A stretch of DNA of 64,000 nucleotides from Fragum whitleyi (lineage: Eukaryota; Mollusca; Bivalvia; Cardiida; Cardiidae), in the NCBI GenBank assembly GCA_948146395.1, contig OX411547.1, forward strand, positions 30,980,614 through 31,044,613, in the 5' to 3' direction. Positions 45,626 to 55,587 of the stretch are shown one piece after another (the stretch's first letter is position 1; every line of letters begins with the position of its first letter). The translations under genes were made by a program, and so were the position numbers. The notes beneath the pieces are model-generated. The model had not been told where the DNA came from. It saw only the letters and a list, made by a program, of their open reading frames with translations, and did no database searches.

Positions 45626-46320
45626 TTTAGCTCCACTGGCCAAAGGTTTATTGTGATGGCACCAAATCCGTTTGTAAACTTTAAAAATCTTCTCCTCAGA
45701 AGCTACTGGATGAACAAAACTTCACTGGAAAGATCCTTGGATGACATTTTATCAGGCTATATAATGAATTTTGTGTTCGGATGAAAAATAAGTCTTTTAT
45801 GGGCGTAGGTCATTTCTCTATATATTATTTTTGTGTAATCAATTTCTCAGAATATAATTGACAGATAATTCACATGAATGACCCTTATTACACTACAAAA
45901 AGATCAAGGTGATTGGATGAAAAATATGTCTTCAGTTGGTGGAGGTCAATTCTCTATCGTTATAAAGTGGAAATTTTGAAAGTCATAATTTCCCAGAATG
46001 TTACACTCGAAAATCATTTTCCCAAAATGTTACACCCACGAAATTTCACTTTAGTGATTCCATGGATGGTTGAATGCACAAAAAATTATTTCAATTAGAA
46101 GGAAAAAATGACTTTTATAGACAAGCGAATTTCTAAAAATGATAAATAAGACAAGAACTTTTTGAATCACCAGAAGGTATAATTTTTTTATTTCAATTTA
46201 TTTCTCATATTAAGCCTAAAGATTTTAGCAGAACACCAAAGACTATCATTCTCTTATGATCATTATCCAAAGGTTTAGGCCTGTGGAGCGAATCAGGTGC
46301 TCAAGCTGCCCTAGTCTGGT
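45626..46320 (+). mobile_element. Decayed pearl/HINE-like element, AGCTCCACTGG type
   Basis: AGCTCCACTGGCCAAAGG head, microsatellite almost lost, monomers with GATGAAAAATATGTCTT, and the tail GGCCTGTGGAGCGAATCAGG. Clearly older than the other copies. Confidence 0.65.
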
Positions 46321-46777
46321 AGGATTCAATAAAATGTTTAAATAGGTGAACAATTATTAAAGCTTCATAGAATTTGTTCATAACCAATGAAAGGTTTATC
46401 AAACTAACACTGAAACAAATAATTATCCTCTATTTGTCTAAAAAATCTTTAATTACAGTAAATCTTGTGTTAAGCAACCTCTAAGGACCATTAAAGCTTT
46501 TCTTATAAGAATAGTCATTTAATGCAAAGTTTCATGAGAAAAAAGGTAGGCAATTTTGATAGCATAAAAAAGATTGTTGCATAATTCATACTGAATCATA
46601 TGATCTTGGAACTCATTTGCATAGTCTCTCAATATTTAGTTTAAGAATGTCCAATTTTTCCGAGATTTTAAGTGATGGTTGCTTGATAAAAGTGGTTGCT
46701 TAATAGAGGTTTTCACTTGAGCAATATCAACTGTGTTGACAATTTCATGCACAATATATTTCTTGTTTGACTTTCAG

Positions 46778-46914
46778 GTCGATGGAGAGATTGTGAACAC
46801 CATGCATGTGGCGCTGGTGGGACGAGAATCAGAATTGTTTTCTGCGGGAAAGACGACGATAACTACTATACAGAGACAGATGATTCAAAATGTGATCATC
46901 TGCCAAAACCAAGG
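46778..46914 (+). CDS. THSD7A: THSD7-like gene, exon 2 (first TSP1 repeat)
   Basis: Acceptor TTTGACTTTCAG, donor AGG|GTATGA. The two first bases complete the glycine codon started by exon 1, and 45 further codons end in phase 0. It encodes RWRDCEHHACGAGGTRIRIV followed by FCGK and an acidic stretch DDDNYYTETDDSKCD. Together with exon 1 this is a TSP1 repeat of the first THSD7 kind, WKTG.W..C…CG.GG..TR…C. The length (137 bp) and the phase agreement with both neighbours support the model. TSP1 repeats are known to be stabilised by disulphides and to be C-mannosylated on tryptophans; here only the cysteine and tryptophan positions are seen. Confidence 0.88.
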
Positions 46915-46989
46915 GTATGATTTTGACTTTATGAAATTCAATTTGTTTTCAACATATCAAGCTTTATTAAAAAGCATTTTTAGCATTTT

Positions 46990-47791
46990 TCGTAGAAAAC
47001 CCTAGGTATTGCTAAAGCCTTGGCATTGTGCAAAGACTTTGTGATATATCAGGTTCTAATGAAGGCATTCACCTGAAACTTGGCACACACATGTTCACCA
47101 TCACAAGAGCAACCTGTTTTATTGAGAGGGATAGCTCTAGATTCTTTTTGTGCAGATTATGCCCCTTTCTTGCTTACCTGAGCACAACATGCTCAAGGGG
47201 AGCTTTTAGAATCAGCCTGAGTCCAGTATCCATCGTGCATCATCCGTTGTGAGTCGTCCTGGGGCCAATTTCAATGAAACTTTGCCAGATTGTTCCTTGG
47301 GTGACCCTCTTTAAAAATTATTCTCTAAATTCTGCTTGACCAATAAATATGAGTGTGGTATTTTTTCACTTTGAAATCTTTGAATGACATCTCCCCCTGA
47401 CCAACTGGACCAATGAAACTTTACCAGACTGTTCCTTAAATGACCCTTTTCAAAAATTGTTAGTGAAATTTTGATTAGCCCATAAATAAGGGTGTGGCAG
47501 GGCGGGGCTTATTTTGAGCCCGAAATCTTTGAACGACATCTCCTACTGAACCACAGGGCAGATTTCAATGAACTTTACCAGAATCTTCATTGGGTGACCC
47601 TTTTCAAAAAGTGTACGTGAAATTTTAATTGGCCCTTAAATATGGATGTAGCAGGGTGGGGCTGATGTTGATAAGGTAAAATTTAGGTGAGAGGTTTAGG
47701 GCCATCCTGACCCTCTTGTTTGACTAAGATTTTTATCCACCATCCATCAATTAGAGCTTAGCGTGGGCACTTGTAGGTGGTGCTCTTGTTT
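46990..47791 (+). mobile_element. Dispersed repeat, copy 2, split by a pearl-like insertion
   Basis: Bases 46995-47170 (GAAACTTGGCACACACATGT, ATTATGCCCCTTTCTT) and 47722-47791 (GACTAAGATTTTTATCCACC, GTAGGTGGTGCTCTTGTTT) together match 24702-24979 in order. The part in between is a separate element. Confidence 0.75.
47171..47721 (+). mobile_element. Mosaic pearl/HINE-like element (AGCTCACC head, 'GATTTCAATGAAACTTTACC' core)
   Basis: The head GCTTACCTGAGCACAACATG / CTCAAGGGGAGC belongs to the AGCTCACC type, and the tail AGGTGAGAGGTTTAGGGCCA ends CTCTTGTTT. The three monomers, however, are those of the 9084-10325 element, which has the AGCTCCACTGG head. It splits a repeat whose intact form is at 24690-24979. 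Confidence 0.75.
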
Positions 47792-47879
47792 AATTAGTGC
47801 AATTCATGAACTTGATGCAAACAAACCTACATGCCATAAACATGAACTTTTCTTCATGCAAACTTTTCCTGATTTACAG

Positions 47880-48110
47880 TACAGTAAAAATTCTAATAGA
47901 GCCCCATGCTCTAATAGAGCCCCACCCCCCTGATCATAGGTTGAAATCAACCATTTTTTATGTGATTTTACAACTCATAGCTTGTCATTTTGCATGTGAT
48001 TGCTATGCAACGTTCATTGCTCTGCTCTTAGTATAAGTTTTTGATAATTTCACTGGTTAGGTGTTGAGTTTATCAAATGATAATCTACCGTCATTTCTCG
48101 ATAATACACC
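47880..48110. repeat. Dispersed repeat shared with 59280-59465
   Basis: GTCATTTTGCATGTGATTGC, GGTTAGGTGTTGAGTTTATC and ATGATAATCTACC occur in both places. A short duplication, CTCTAATAGAGCCCCA, lies at 47891-47927. Confidence 0.7.
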
Positions 48111-48321
48111 TCCTAAGAAATTTCTGTTTCTTCAAAATTGCTCCTACATTATCAATAAAATTGTCAAAACAATGGATTGACAATTTTATTTATAATCAAT
48201 TGATTTGACAATAATATTGATAATGTATTGACAATATTTAAGAAGTACCAATCAATGTTATTGGTCCGAAATCAGTAACTTTGCTGTTGTTGTACATAAA
48301 CTCTACTTATTTACATTGCAG

Positions 48322-48863
48322 AGTATGGAAGAATGCTTTAAAGTGTGTTCATTTCACCATGACAAAATCAAGTGGGCAGAGCCCCAATTTTCCGAATGTG
48401 TCCTTGACCCCAAATATAGTGAATGTTCCGTGCATCATGGAATTAGATATCGGAATGTCACATGTGTGTGGCGTGATGATGGACGTGTGGAGGACGATTC
48501 AGTGTGTTCTGAGTTCGCACCAAAACCTGACGAACATGAAAAATGTTCGCTGAAGTGTCGGCAGGATTGTGTTGTGTCTTTGTTTTCTCCATGGCAAGGC
48601 TGTGATACTTGTATAATATCAAATCAAACTCGGACGCGTAACTTAATTGTTCCGCCTGCCAATGGCGGGACTTTGTGTCCACCGTTTTCTGAAATGATTC
48701 CATGTGATACTTGTAAAGATACTTATACATACCATATAGGTGCTTGGGACGACTGTACCAAGGATAATTCTTTTGATTCCATTAGTAAAATTCATCCATT
48801 AATAGGATTTCAACAAAGACGTATTCAATGTTTAAATAGTTATGGATCTGCTGTTATTTATAG
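48322..48863 (+). CDS. THSD7A: THSD7-like gene, exon 3 (TSP1 repeats 2-4)
   Basis: Acceptor TTTACATTGCAG, donor AG|GTAAGT; 542 bp, phase 0 to phase 2. The peptide opens with SMEECFKVCSFHHDKIKWAE, matching the NCFKVCDWHKE-like junction of vertebrate THSD7A. It continues through a second repeat (FSEC…CSVHHGIRYRNVTCVW) and a third (DCVVSLFSPWQGCDTC, RTRNLIVPPANGGTLCPP), then starts a fourth (YTYHIGAWDDC, GFQQRRIQCLNSYGSA). The alternation of a W-G/K-x-W type and a D-C-x-V/I-S-x-W type repeat is the hallmark of the THSD7 family. Family proteins act at the cell surface or extracellularly (endothelial migration and podocytes in vertebrates); a mollusc role is unknown. This is the longest and best-supported exon. 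Confidence 0.93.
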
Positions 48864-49275
48864 GTAAGTGCATTTAAAACATATCTTATTTAAATGATTG
48901 TTTAGAGGAAATTTACCTCAAATTAAATGGAAAAAGGCCTTAAAGACATAAGTTATATGTTTTTTTTTAAATCAGAAAATGCGTAACAGATAAAAGCTCC
49001 CTGACCATGTGATGTATAGGTCGTGGGAGCATTTATTAGGAGAAATATTGTAGTACATGTCTGAGTTAACCCTTCTCATGCCATTCACTACATATGCCTG
49101 TTGTAGGCACAGTTTATACAGACAGTATAGGTCAAGATTAGCCTGCATAGGTGTGCAGCCTGCTTTTAGCTCTAGGCCTACACTGCCTGTTTTCTACATT
49201 ATTATAGTGAGGGAAACTTGAGATGTGAAATGTTCCTAAAATTGACAGGTTCTTTAAAAACAAAATTTCCCCTAC
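48864..49275. other. Intron 3 sequence with a MITE-like remnant
   Basis: 49070-49200 resembles the TIR MITE loosely (TTAACCCTTCTCATGCCATT, GCCTGCATAGGTGTGCAGCC). No other feature. Confidence 0.4.
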
Positions 49276-49490
49276 AGCGGCACTCATTCTTTCCGACTAT
49301 TTGTCTCTCACCAATGGGTTGATAATCGTAGACCTATGTGAGATATCAGCTGGAGGCTAGGAAAGGATGTGATGGTTGTACTGGTGAGAGAAATACCAGG
49401 AATCCATTGTTAGGTGCTCCAGCTGCCGAGATATAACTGAAAAAATGTTGAAAGCGGCGTAAAACTCCATCAATCAATTCAGTCAATTAA
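49276..49490 (+). repeat. SINE lacking its tRNA-like head
   Basis: AGCGGCACTCATTCTTTCCG, CACCAATGGGTTGATAATCG, CCATTGTTAGGTGCTCCAGC and TGTTGAAAGCGGCG match the SINE body, ending in ATCAATTCAGTCAATT. Confidence 0.85.
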
Positions 49491-49898
49491 AACAAAATTT
49501 GAATCCAAAGAGAAAAGGGGTAAAATGTTTGGAAATTATCTTGTTGGTATTTTCCCTGAATAGACTTCCTCCAATAAATAACATAGAAAAACCTTGTCAC
49601 AAATCACAGAGGAGTAATTTTCTTTTTGTACTCTAGATAACAAACTTCAGAATTACAAGATAATGTAGGAGGGGGTTTCCTTTCTTTGCAAAAATATCAT
49701 TTGTCATGGGAAAAATTAGAAGTATGGTCTTATTTTGATAGCTTTAACTCAATTCTGAGCATATTAAAAGCACAAAGGAATGTCATGGAAATTTGAACAA
49801 GTAAGATGGCATTTTGGGAAATTTCCTTTCTTTGCACTAATATTATTTGTCAAAGGAAAAAATATTTGTATGGGCTCATTTTAGAAGCATTAGCTAAT
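49491..49898. other. Intron 3 sequence with a loose internal repeat
   Basis: TTTCCTTTCTTTGCA and ATTTGTCA.(G)GGAAAAA occur twice (near 49676 and 49830). No gene. Confidence 0.4.
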
Positions 49899-50672
49899 CT
49901 ACAAGCACAGGTAGCCAACATGGGTGGGGATAGTGTAAATTTACCAAAACTTAACCACAAAAAACTTTAATTCTATTTTTTTATCACAATGTATAATAAA
50001 GACAAGGTCCAGAACTACCCTATTTTATGCAGAAAATCTGGTCGGTTGAGATCGCGCAACTCAACTTTACCCCTATAAACCCAGGTTAAATATGATGCTC
50101 TACTTAAGTCACTGATTGCATTCTATAGAAAACATTTTTTCCTGTCACTCAGTACCTCATTCTTTACAGAAATGCCAACAATTCAGTTCATATTTACTTA
50201 TCAATTTGGAATCGCGAAGAAACTGCTTCTGCAACGGCCATGTTTGTTTATAACCTCTCGACCAATTAGATAGCCTGTTACAACTGAACTGTAGAATCAG
50301 GCTATCTGATTGGTCGAGAGCTTATAAACAAAAATGGCCGATGCAGATTCTTCCCGATTCCAAATTGATGAGTTAATATTAACTGATTTGTTGGCAATTT
50401 TGAAAAGAATTAGATCGTGAGAGACAGGAAAAAATGTTTTCTATAGAATGCGATCATTGATTTAAGTAGAGCATCATATTTAACCTGGGTTTATAGGTGT
50501 AAAGTTGAATTGCGCGATCTCGACCGACTAGATTTTCTGCGTAAAAGATGGTAGTTCGGGACCTTGTGTATATTATACATTGTGATAGGAAAAAATAGTA
50601 TAATAATTTTTTGTGGTCAAAATTTGGTAAAATTATACTATCCCCACCAGCGTTGGCTACCTATGTCTACAA
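49899..50672. mobile_element. ~770-bp near-perfect palindrome (foldback element)
   Basis: Left arm 49899-50278 and right arm 50298-50672 are inverse copies: for example GGTTAAATATGATGCTCTAC on the left against GTAGAGCATCATATTTAACC on the right, and TAACCTCTCGACCAATTAGA against TCTGATTGGTCGAGAGCTTA. The centre is about 20 bp (TTACAACTGAACTGTAGAAT). The arms differ by a few percent and one small indel. No coding capacity and no internal tandem repeats. It lies in intron 3. Confidence 0.9.
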
Positions 50673-50679
50673 GCATATA

Positions 50680-51288
50680 AAAACCAAGAAAGGCGGCTTG
50701 GGCTTTTGTCATTGGGCTGTGTCCATCGTGCATCTGTCCATCTGTGCATCTGGTTGTAAACTTTTCTCTAAAAATCTTCTTCTCAGAAACTGCTTGATGA
50801 AATTTAACCGTACTTCACAGAAATGATCCTCAGGTGACCCCTCTTTCAAAGTTGTTCAAGGGCTTTTGATTCAATGAAAAACAATTCTTTAAAGGGTGTG
50901 GCTAATTTCCTTATATGGTAATATATGACTCATCTCAGAATTTAACGGATGGATATCAACCAAATTTCATTGGAATGATCCTTTGTTGACCCTTTATCAG
51001 TCCACAAAAATTACTGTGATTAGATGAAAAATGTGTCATTTATAGGCAGAGGTCATTTCTTCATAAATATGTTAGTTGAAACTTTGAAGATCATTTTCTC
51101 AGAACCTAATTGATCCTTTAGTGACCCTTTATCACAAAAATTACTGTTATTGGATGAAAATATGTCTTTTATTGACGGAGGTCATTTCTCTATATGTAAT
51201 GTAGCGGAAACTTTGAAAATAATTTTCATAGAACCTTAAAGATGGATATCAACCAAATTTCAGGCCAGCTCAAGTGGCTCTAGTCTTT
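50680..51288 (+). mobile_element. Pearl/HINE-like element, AGCTCCACTGG type, 5' damaged
   Basis: GGCTTTTGTCATTGGGCTGT and GTGCATCTGTCCATCTGTGC are the head end and microsatellite; monomers carry GATGGATATCAACCAAATTT; the tail is CAGGCCAGCTCAAGTGGCTC. It begins right at the end of the large palindrome. Confidence 0.65.
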
Positions 51289-51464
51289 TGAAGGAGATAT
51301 AGAGGGAGTCAATGTTTCAACTTTACAATTCTATCAATAATGAAAAAAAATAACCTGGTAATTAAACTCATTGGAATTCACGGGTGTAGAAAGTGCCTGT
51401 TTTAGCATAGAAAATTGTCCAGGCTTTTTCATGAAACACAGAGTATTAGAACAACAGTATGGAT
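51289..51464. other. Intron 3 sequence
   Basis: Nothing specific seen. Confidence 0.3.
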
Positions 51465-51764
51465 TTTAATGCCCCCGTATCAAGAGATCGGGGGCATATT
51501 GTTTTACTCGTGTCCATCTGTCTGTCTGTCTGTCTGTCCGTCCGTCTGTCCGAAATCTTAACCCGAAAACTTAACCTTGCCAATATCTTCAAGCCTATTC
51601 AAGATACAAAGCTAATATTTGGCATGATGATAGATCTCAATGATCTGCATCCGCTGGTACCAAAGTCAAGGTCATGTGACAAGGTCAAGGTCATCTGTCA
51701 AGGTCAAACTTTGAAAAAAAATGCCGTTCCGGGGGCATTCGTGTTTCACAAACACATCTTGTTT
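51465..51764 (+). mobile_element. Pearl/HINE-like element, ATGCCCCCG head type (300 bp)
   Basis: Head hairpin TGCCCCCGTATCAAGAGATC / GGGGGCA, microsatellite CTGTCTGTCTGTCTGTCCGT, a single core (no tandem copies), tail CGGGGGCATTCGTGTTTCAC inverting the head, terminal hairpin GTGTTTCACAAACAC and CTTGTTT. The plan is the same as in the AGCTCACC type, though the sequences are unrelated. The core has three close AAGGTCA boxes (51666-51705). It ends 98 bp before exon 4. Confidence 0.75.
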
Positions 51765-51862
51765 TCCAGGGTTTTCCATGCCCCCAATACTGGACTTTTA
51801 ACATGGAAAAACATGGAATGTAAAAGTTTATATATAGCTTTATCAATTTATTCTCTTTTCAG

Positions 51863-52123
51863 TAATTGTAATTATCCCCGCTCAACAATTGCGGAGCTCA
51901 CTGCTCAACAAACATGCATCATTCCCCAAGACTGTATAGTCTCCCCTTATTCTAGTATGATCTCTCTCAACGAAAGCTGTTACATGTCGGATGGTACCCT
52001 GCAACTAGGCTACATGATAAAAACTAGGAAGATTCTACAGATTCCACTGGGTGCCGGAAGACCTTGTCCGCCTCTCATTAGATATTTTCCGGTCCGAACC
52101 TCGGAGAAGAAACAGTGTGCCAG
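51863..52123 (+). CDS. THSD7A: THSD7-like gene, exon 4 (TSP1 repeats 4-5)
   Basis: Acceptor TATTCTCTTTTCAG, donor AG|GTACTT; 261 bp, phase 2 to phase 2. It encodes SNCNYPRSTIAELTAQQTC closing repeat 4, then DCIVSPYSSMISLNESC, GYMIKTRKILQIPLGAGRPC and SEKKQCA. The D-C-I-V-S opening and the GAGRPCPPL end are typical of the second repeat kind in THSD7, but the usual second tryptophan after DCIVS is missing and the CS..CG core is degenerate (LNESCYMSDG). An open frame running in from the pearl-like element upstream is chance. Phase agreement on both sides is exact. Confidence 0.88.
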
Positions 52124-52620
52124 GTACTTGCCATCTCTTCCAATACTCTTCATGGCATATTTGTTCTGTAAACAATGCTTTGGCAAACATCCTAGGCTAA
52201 AATCAGCATGCACAGACGTGCAGTCTGATCTTAGCCTACACTGTCTGCTTATAGTAAGAAACTTGAGTCAGAAAGGTTGAAATATCCTAAATTTGAGGAT
52301 TTGTTTGACACATTGTTTTAATTCTGCAGGACAATAGATCAATAACACTGCGGTTAATAACATTGCTTTTAAGTGGCTTTGCTTTAATGATGTAATGAAA
52401 ATGTATCTAGATGTCGGGAGAACAAAATGTTGAATCTACATCTACAGCTTGAAGATTCACCATTTTTGTCACCCACCAAGTGTAATAAATTTTACAAAAG
52501 ATAATCAGTAGTAAAGTAAAAAAGCAATTGCTTTATACTTCATATTGCTTAAGCCAGAATATTTCTGCTATATTGGTTTGAATGGAAATAAAGGTGGTAT
52601 GGACTCAGAAGATTATTCCA
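52124..52620. other. Intron 4 sequence with MITE-like hairpin
   Basis: CAGCATGCACAGACGTGCAG then TCTGATCTTAGCC near 52205 resembles the interior of the TIR MITE. No gene. Confidence 0.4.
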
Positions 52621-52866
52621 TCTGGGCCGAGGTTATAAAACTTTCTCAGGCTCAATTAAAAATTTTCTCAAATTTCAATTTGAGATTAAAGCCATAATTC
52701 TTTTTTATTACTCATTTTAATGCATTAATTTAAAAAAGGTTAGATTGATAAGTTGTTATACATAACAACTTATTAATTTTATCTTTTATTTTCTTGCATT
52801 TATTTTAATTTGAAATTTGTGAAAATTGAGCCTAAGCCTGAGAAAACTTTTATAACCTTGGGCCCT
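52621..52866. repeat. 246-bp palindromic element
   Basis: GGGCCGAGGTTATAAAACTT with TCTCAGGCTCAATT faces AATTGAGCCTAAGCCTGAGA then AAACTTTTATAACCTTGGGCC. The centre is a perfect ATAAGTTGTTATACATAACA-type palindrome. Arms are AT-rich and diverged in the middle. Confidence 0.82.
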
Positions 52867-53011
52867 GATCATGCTGTTTATAGAATATACCTGCTGTATA
52901 TAATTTGCATTTAAATAACTAAGTGGAATGTTGAGTCGGAGGTCAAGAGGTATGGCCATTTATCAATCAATTTTCTGTATTTGACAGTTATACATTACAT
53001 GTGGCCTACTC

Positions 53012-53173
53012 AAGGTAGTGGACCCGGAAAAAGTTTTCAACATTTCGGAAGAAATGAACTTTATCAGTGTTAACCAAGGTTTCCATATGATTTCAATAGG
53101 AAACCTTGGTCAACATTGTGAAAGATAATGAGTTCCTAAATATTGCAGAACTATATCATGGGTCCACTACCTT
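53012..53173. repeat. Palindromic MITE, copy 2, next to exon 5
   Basis: AAGGTAGTGGACCC / GGGTCCACTACCTT outer arms; GTTAACCAAGGTTTCC / GGAAACCTTGGTCAAC inner arms. It ends 27 bp before exon 5, so it contributes the sequence in front of the polypyrimidine tract. Confidence 0.88.
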
Positions 53174-53200
53174 AAAAAATTTATCTTTTTTTTCAATCAG

Positions 53201-53307
53201 GACCTACTGGAAGCTATCTAGTTGGGGTGAATGTGAGGCGCCACCTGGTGGAATCCCTTGTACTGCTGGTCTACAGACTCAGAAAGCCATATGTGTACAA
53301 AAACAAG
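53201..53307 (+). CDS. THSD7A: THSD7-like gene, exon 5 (TSP1 repeat 6)
   Basis: Acceptor TTTTTTTTCAATCAG, donor G|GTTACT; 107 bp, phase 2 to phase 1. It encodes TYWKLSSWGECEAPPGGIPC and AGLQTQKAICVQKQG, one TSP1 repeat start of the W-x-x-W-x-x-C type. The donor (GGTTAC) departs from the GTAAGT consensus, but the phase is exactly that needed by exon 6. Confidence 0.85.
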
Positions 53308-54678
53308 GTTACTATAACATATTGTATTAAGCCTTATAAACCCTGTAATGTGAGCTGTACAAAACATTGACAAGGACATTTAATTTCATATCTGTTTTCT
53401 GCAGCAAAAAATCTACTAAAATGATGTTTTTTTTCACATTTTCCTTTTTAATTGGAGGATAATTTCCTCTTAACAATCATGAAATTAACCTATTTTTAAT
53501 TGTAAGGGCTTAAAATTGGTCCTAAGCTGATGATTAATTTGTATTAAAGCAAAGGAAGTGCGTTTTTCTAGTCAATTTATATCAGAAAAAATAAAGGGAC
53601 AAGGAATTTTAGATTTCAACTCATCACCACTTGTCCATTTTATACACGAGATCTTCTTAGAAATCCTTGCTAAAATCTTTGAACTGTTGTTGTCAATGTT
53701 TATAACATAGACAGATATATATTAAGTGACTTTGTTAAGTGTCCAAACTATTCAAAATGACTGCCTGCTGGATGATTTGTTTGTTTGTTTGAATGGGTTT
53801 TTATTCCACTTTTAAACAATCTTTTCAGTTATACTGTGGAATCCAGGGCACCTAACAATGGATTCCTGGTATTTCTTTCACTAGTAGCCTGAAACCCCAC
53901 TGTATTGATCTACTTAGTAATAAGAGATAAATGCACTGATAATAATCAATCTTGCCGAAATGCAAAATTAGGTTCACATGGAATCATGCTTTAACTTCCC
54001 CAAAACACAAAATTGTCATTGTAACATAGTTATTTGGCACAGAAATGTCACAGCCATGCCATTTCCATTGAATTGTGAAGTCACTCCATTGTATTGATGT
54101 ATTGTGGGAAATGTTTACGATACTTGTAATGTGGAGCCCCATTCATAACAAGATGATTAAATTTGAATTGAATACAATGTTATTCAGGGAAAACTAGTGT
54201 TCTTTTTTTGAAACTTTTGACTTTCTATCACATTTAAAATCTTTTTATCTACCCCCAGTTCTAAAATTACGGCAAGAACTATTTTACCATTCTGTTTGGA
54301 AATGAAGGCAAGAATGTGGCACCATATGAATATTTATATGAATATAAAATCTAAGACATTATAAGTTTCGCCTGGCCTAGTAATTTAGGTAAACACTGTG
54401 AAGGTAGCATTTTCAAGAAAAATCCCAAAATTTGTTGATAGATTGAAACAGTGGAAAGATCGATACAATGAGGTTTGAGTATACTACTTTTACATTCTCT
54501 CCTATTCTGGATGAAGTACTTTGATTTGGAACAAAATTTACATCTAGAGCTCTATCTATTTTGATTGCCAACAAACAACTTTGAGTAATTTCATTGAATA
54601 TGACCTTTATACTAGATCTACACATATTGTTCCTTTGAGAAAAGTAATTTCTACTTCAATCTATGTTTTATTCAAAAG
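53308..54678. other. Intron 5; SINE fragment
   Basis: 53775-53890 is a minus-strand SINE fragment (TTTGAATGGGTTTTTATTCC, GGCACCTAACAATGGATTCC, TGGTATTTCTTTCAC). The rest shows no feature. Confidence 0.6.
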
Positions 54679-54861
54679 ACAACAGTAAAGAGAAGCCAGT
54701 CCCTGAATCTATGTGTACAGAACGAAGACCTTTAACAACACGAGTGTGTACTGCTAAATGTGACCTTGACTGTACCCTGTCACAGTGGTCCGAGTGGACG
54801 GAGTGTAAAGTAACAGATTGTGAACTGTATCTGAGACGGAAACGTGATAATGAAGGAACAG
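54679..54861 (+). CDS. THSD7A: THSD7-like gene, exon 6 (TSP1 repeat 7)
   Basis: 183 bp, phase 1 to phase 1. The acceptor (TTTTATTCAAAAG) has a weak tract and the donor is GGTTCG, so both edges are less certain than elsewhere. The coding signal is strong: SMCTERRPLTTRVCTAKCDL closes repeat 6, then DCTLSQWSEWTECKVTDCEL opens repeat 7 with the WSEW motif, followed by the basic YLRRKRDNEG. It continues in frame into exon 7. Confidence 0.85.
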
Positions 54862-55432
54862 GTTCGCGCTTGATAACTTTCTTTAGCATACTTTGTCAAG
54901 AATTTTTTTTCAGAAATCATCTGGGCTCGTGCTAGTGTTTGAAAATTGAGTCATTGACCCCTTAACCATTAATTTGTTGGGGTCAAAACAATTTTAAAGG
55001 GGTCCAAATTACAGCAAGAGCAAATAATGAGTAGAATTTTGTAGGTTTAAGAGTCATTTGACCTTTTTCTTGTATAGATGGGAAGCAAGCAATTGATTAT
55101 ATAGAATTTTAGATAAGGATTCATCAAATAGTTTTGACCCTTAGAAAACTTTCTCAATGGGGTCAAGGGGTGAAATTTCTAAGGGTCAAAGTAAGTTTTT
55201 ACGAGATTTTTGAAGGTCCAAAACCGGGTTATAGGGTTAAACATACGCCTTGATCATGAAAGGAAGGCCATCTTTATTTGATGCATATTTAGAAAGTTGT
55301 AAAAAGAATAGGAAGATTTTAATCTATATTAAAACACTTACCTCATGAACATTATAGAATAACATGTAACCATTTAAATATATATCCTATTAAGTGGTCT
55401 TAGACAAGCAAGTCATCATTATGAAATAATGA
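54862..55432. other. Intron 6 sequence
   Basis: GGGTCAAAAC/GGGGTCCAAATT phrases recall the 'GTGTGCACTC' pearl-like core but too loosely to call an element. Confidence 0.3.
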
Positions 55433-55587
55433 AATAATTTCATTTTTGCGTTGATGTGTCCATGTATAAAGTATAAAGGGGGAGGGAGTTATATGCAAAA
55501 GCTAAATGCCCTCGGATTTTGCTTTGCATATAAGTCCTCCCCAATTAGACTTTATTTATGGACACATCAACAAGAAAATGGAATTAT
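55433..55587. repeat. 155-bp palindromic element
   Basis: ATAATTTCATTTTTGCGTTG then ATGTGTCCATGTATAAAGT faces ACTTTATTTATGGACACATC then AACAAGAAAATGGAATTAT. Further in, GGGGGAGG pairs with CCTCCCC and TATATGCAAA with TTTGCATATA. One arm recurs at 15590-15685. Confidence 0.85.

Noticed and set aside
48458..48730. 90-codon minus-strand frame
   Set aside because: Shadow of THSD7 exon 3 on the other strand.
51459..52280. Single 273-codon gene
   Set aside because: The frame joins a pearl-like element, intron sequence and THSD7 exon 4 by chance; the real exon is bounded by a good acceptor at 51862 and donor at 52124.
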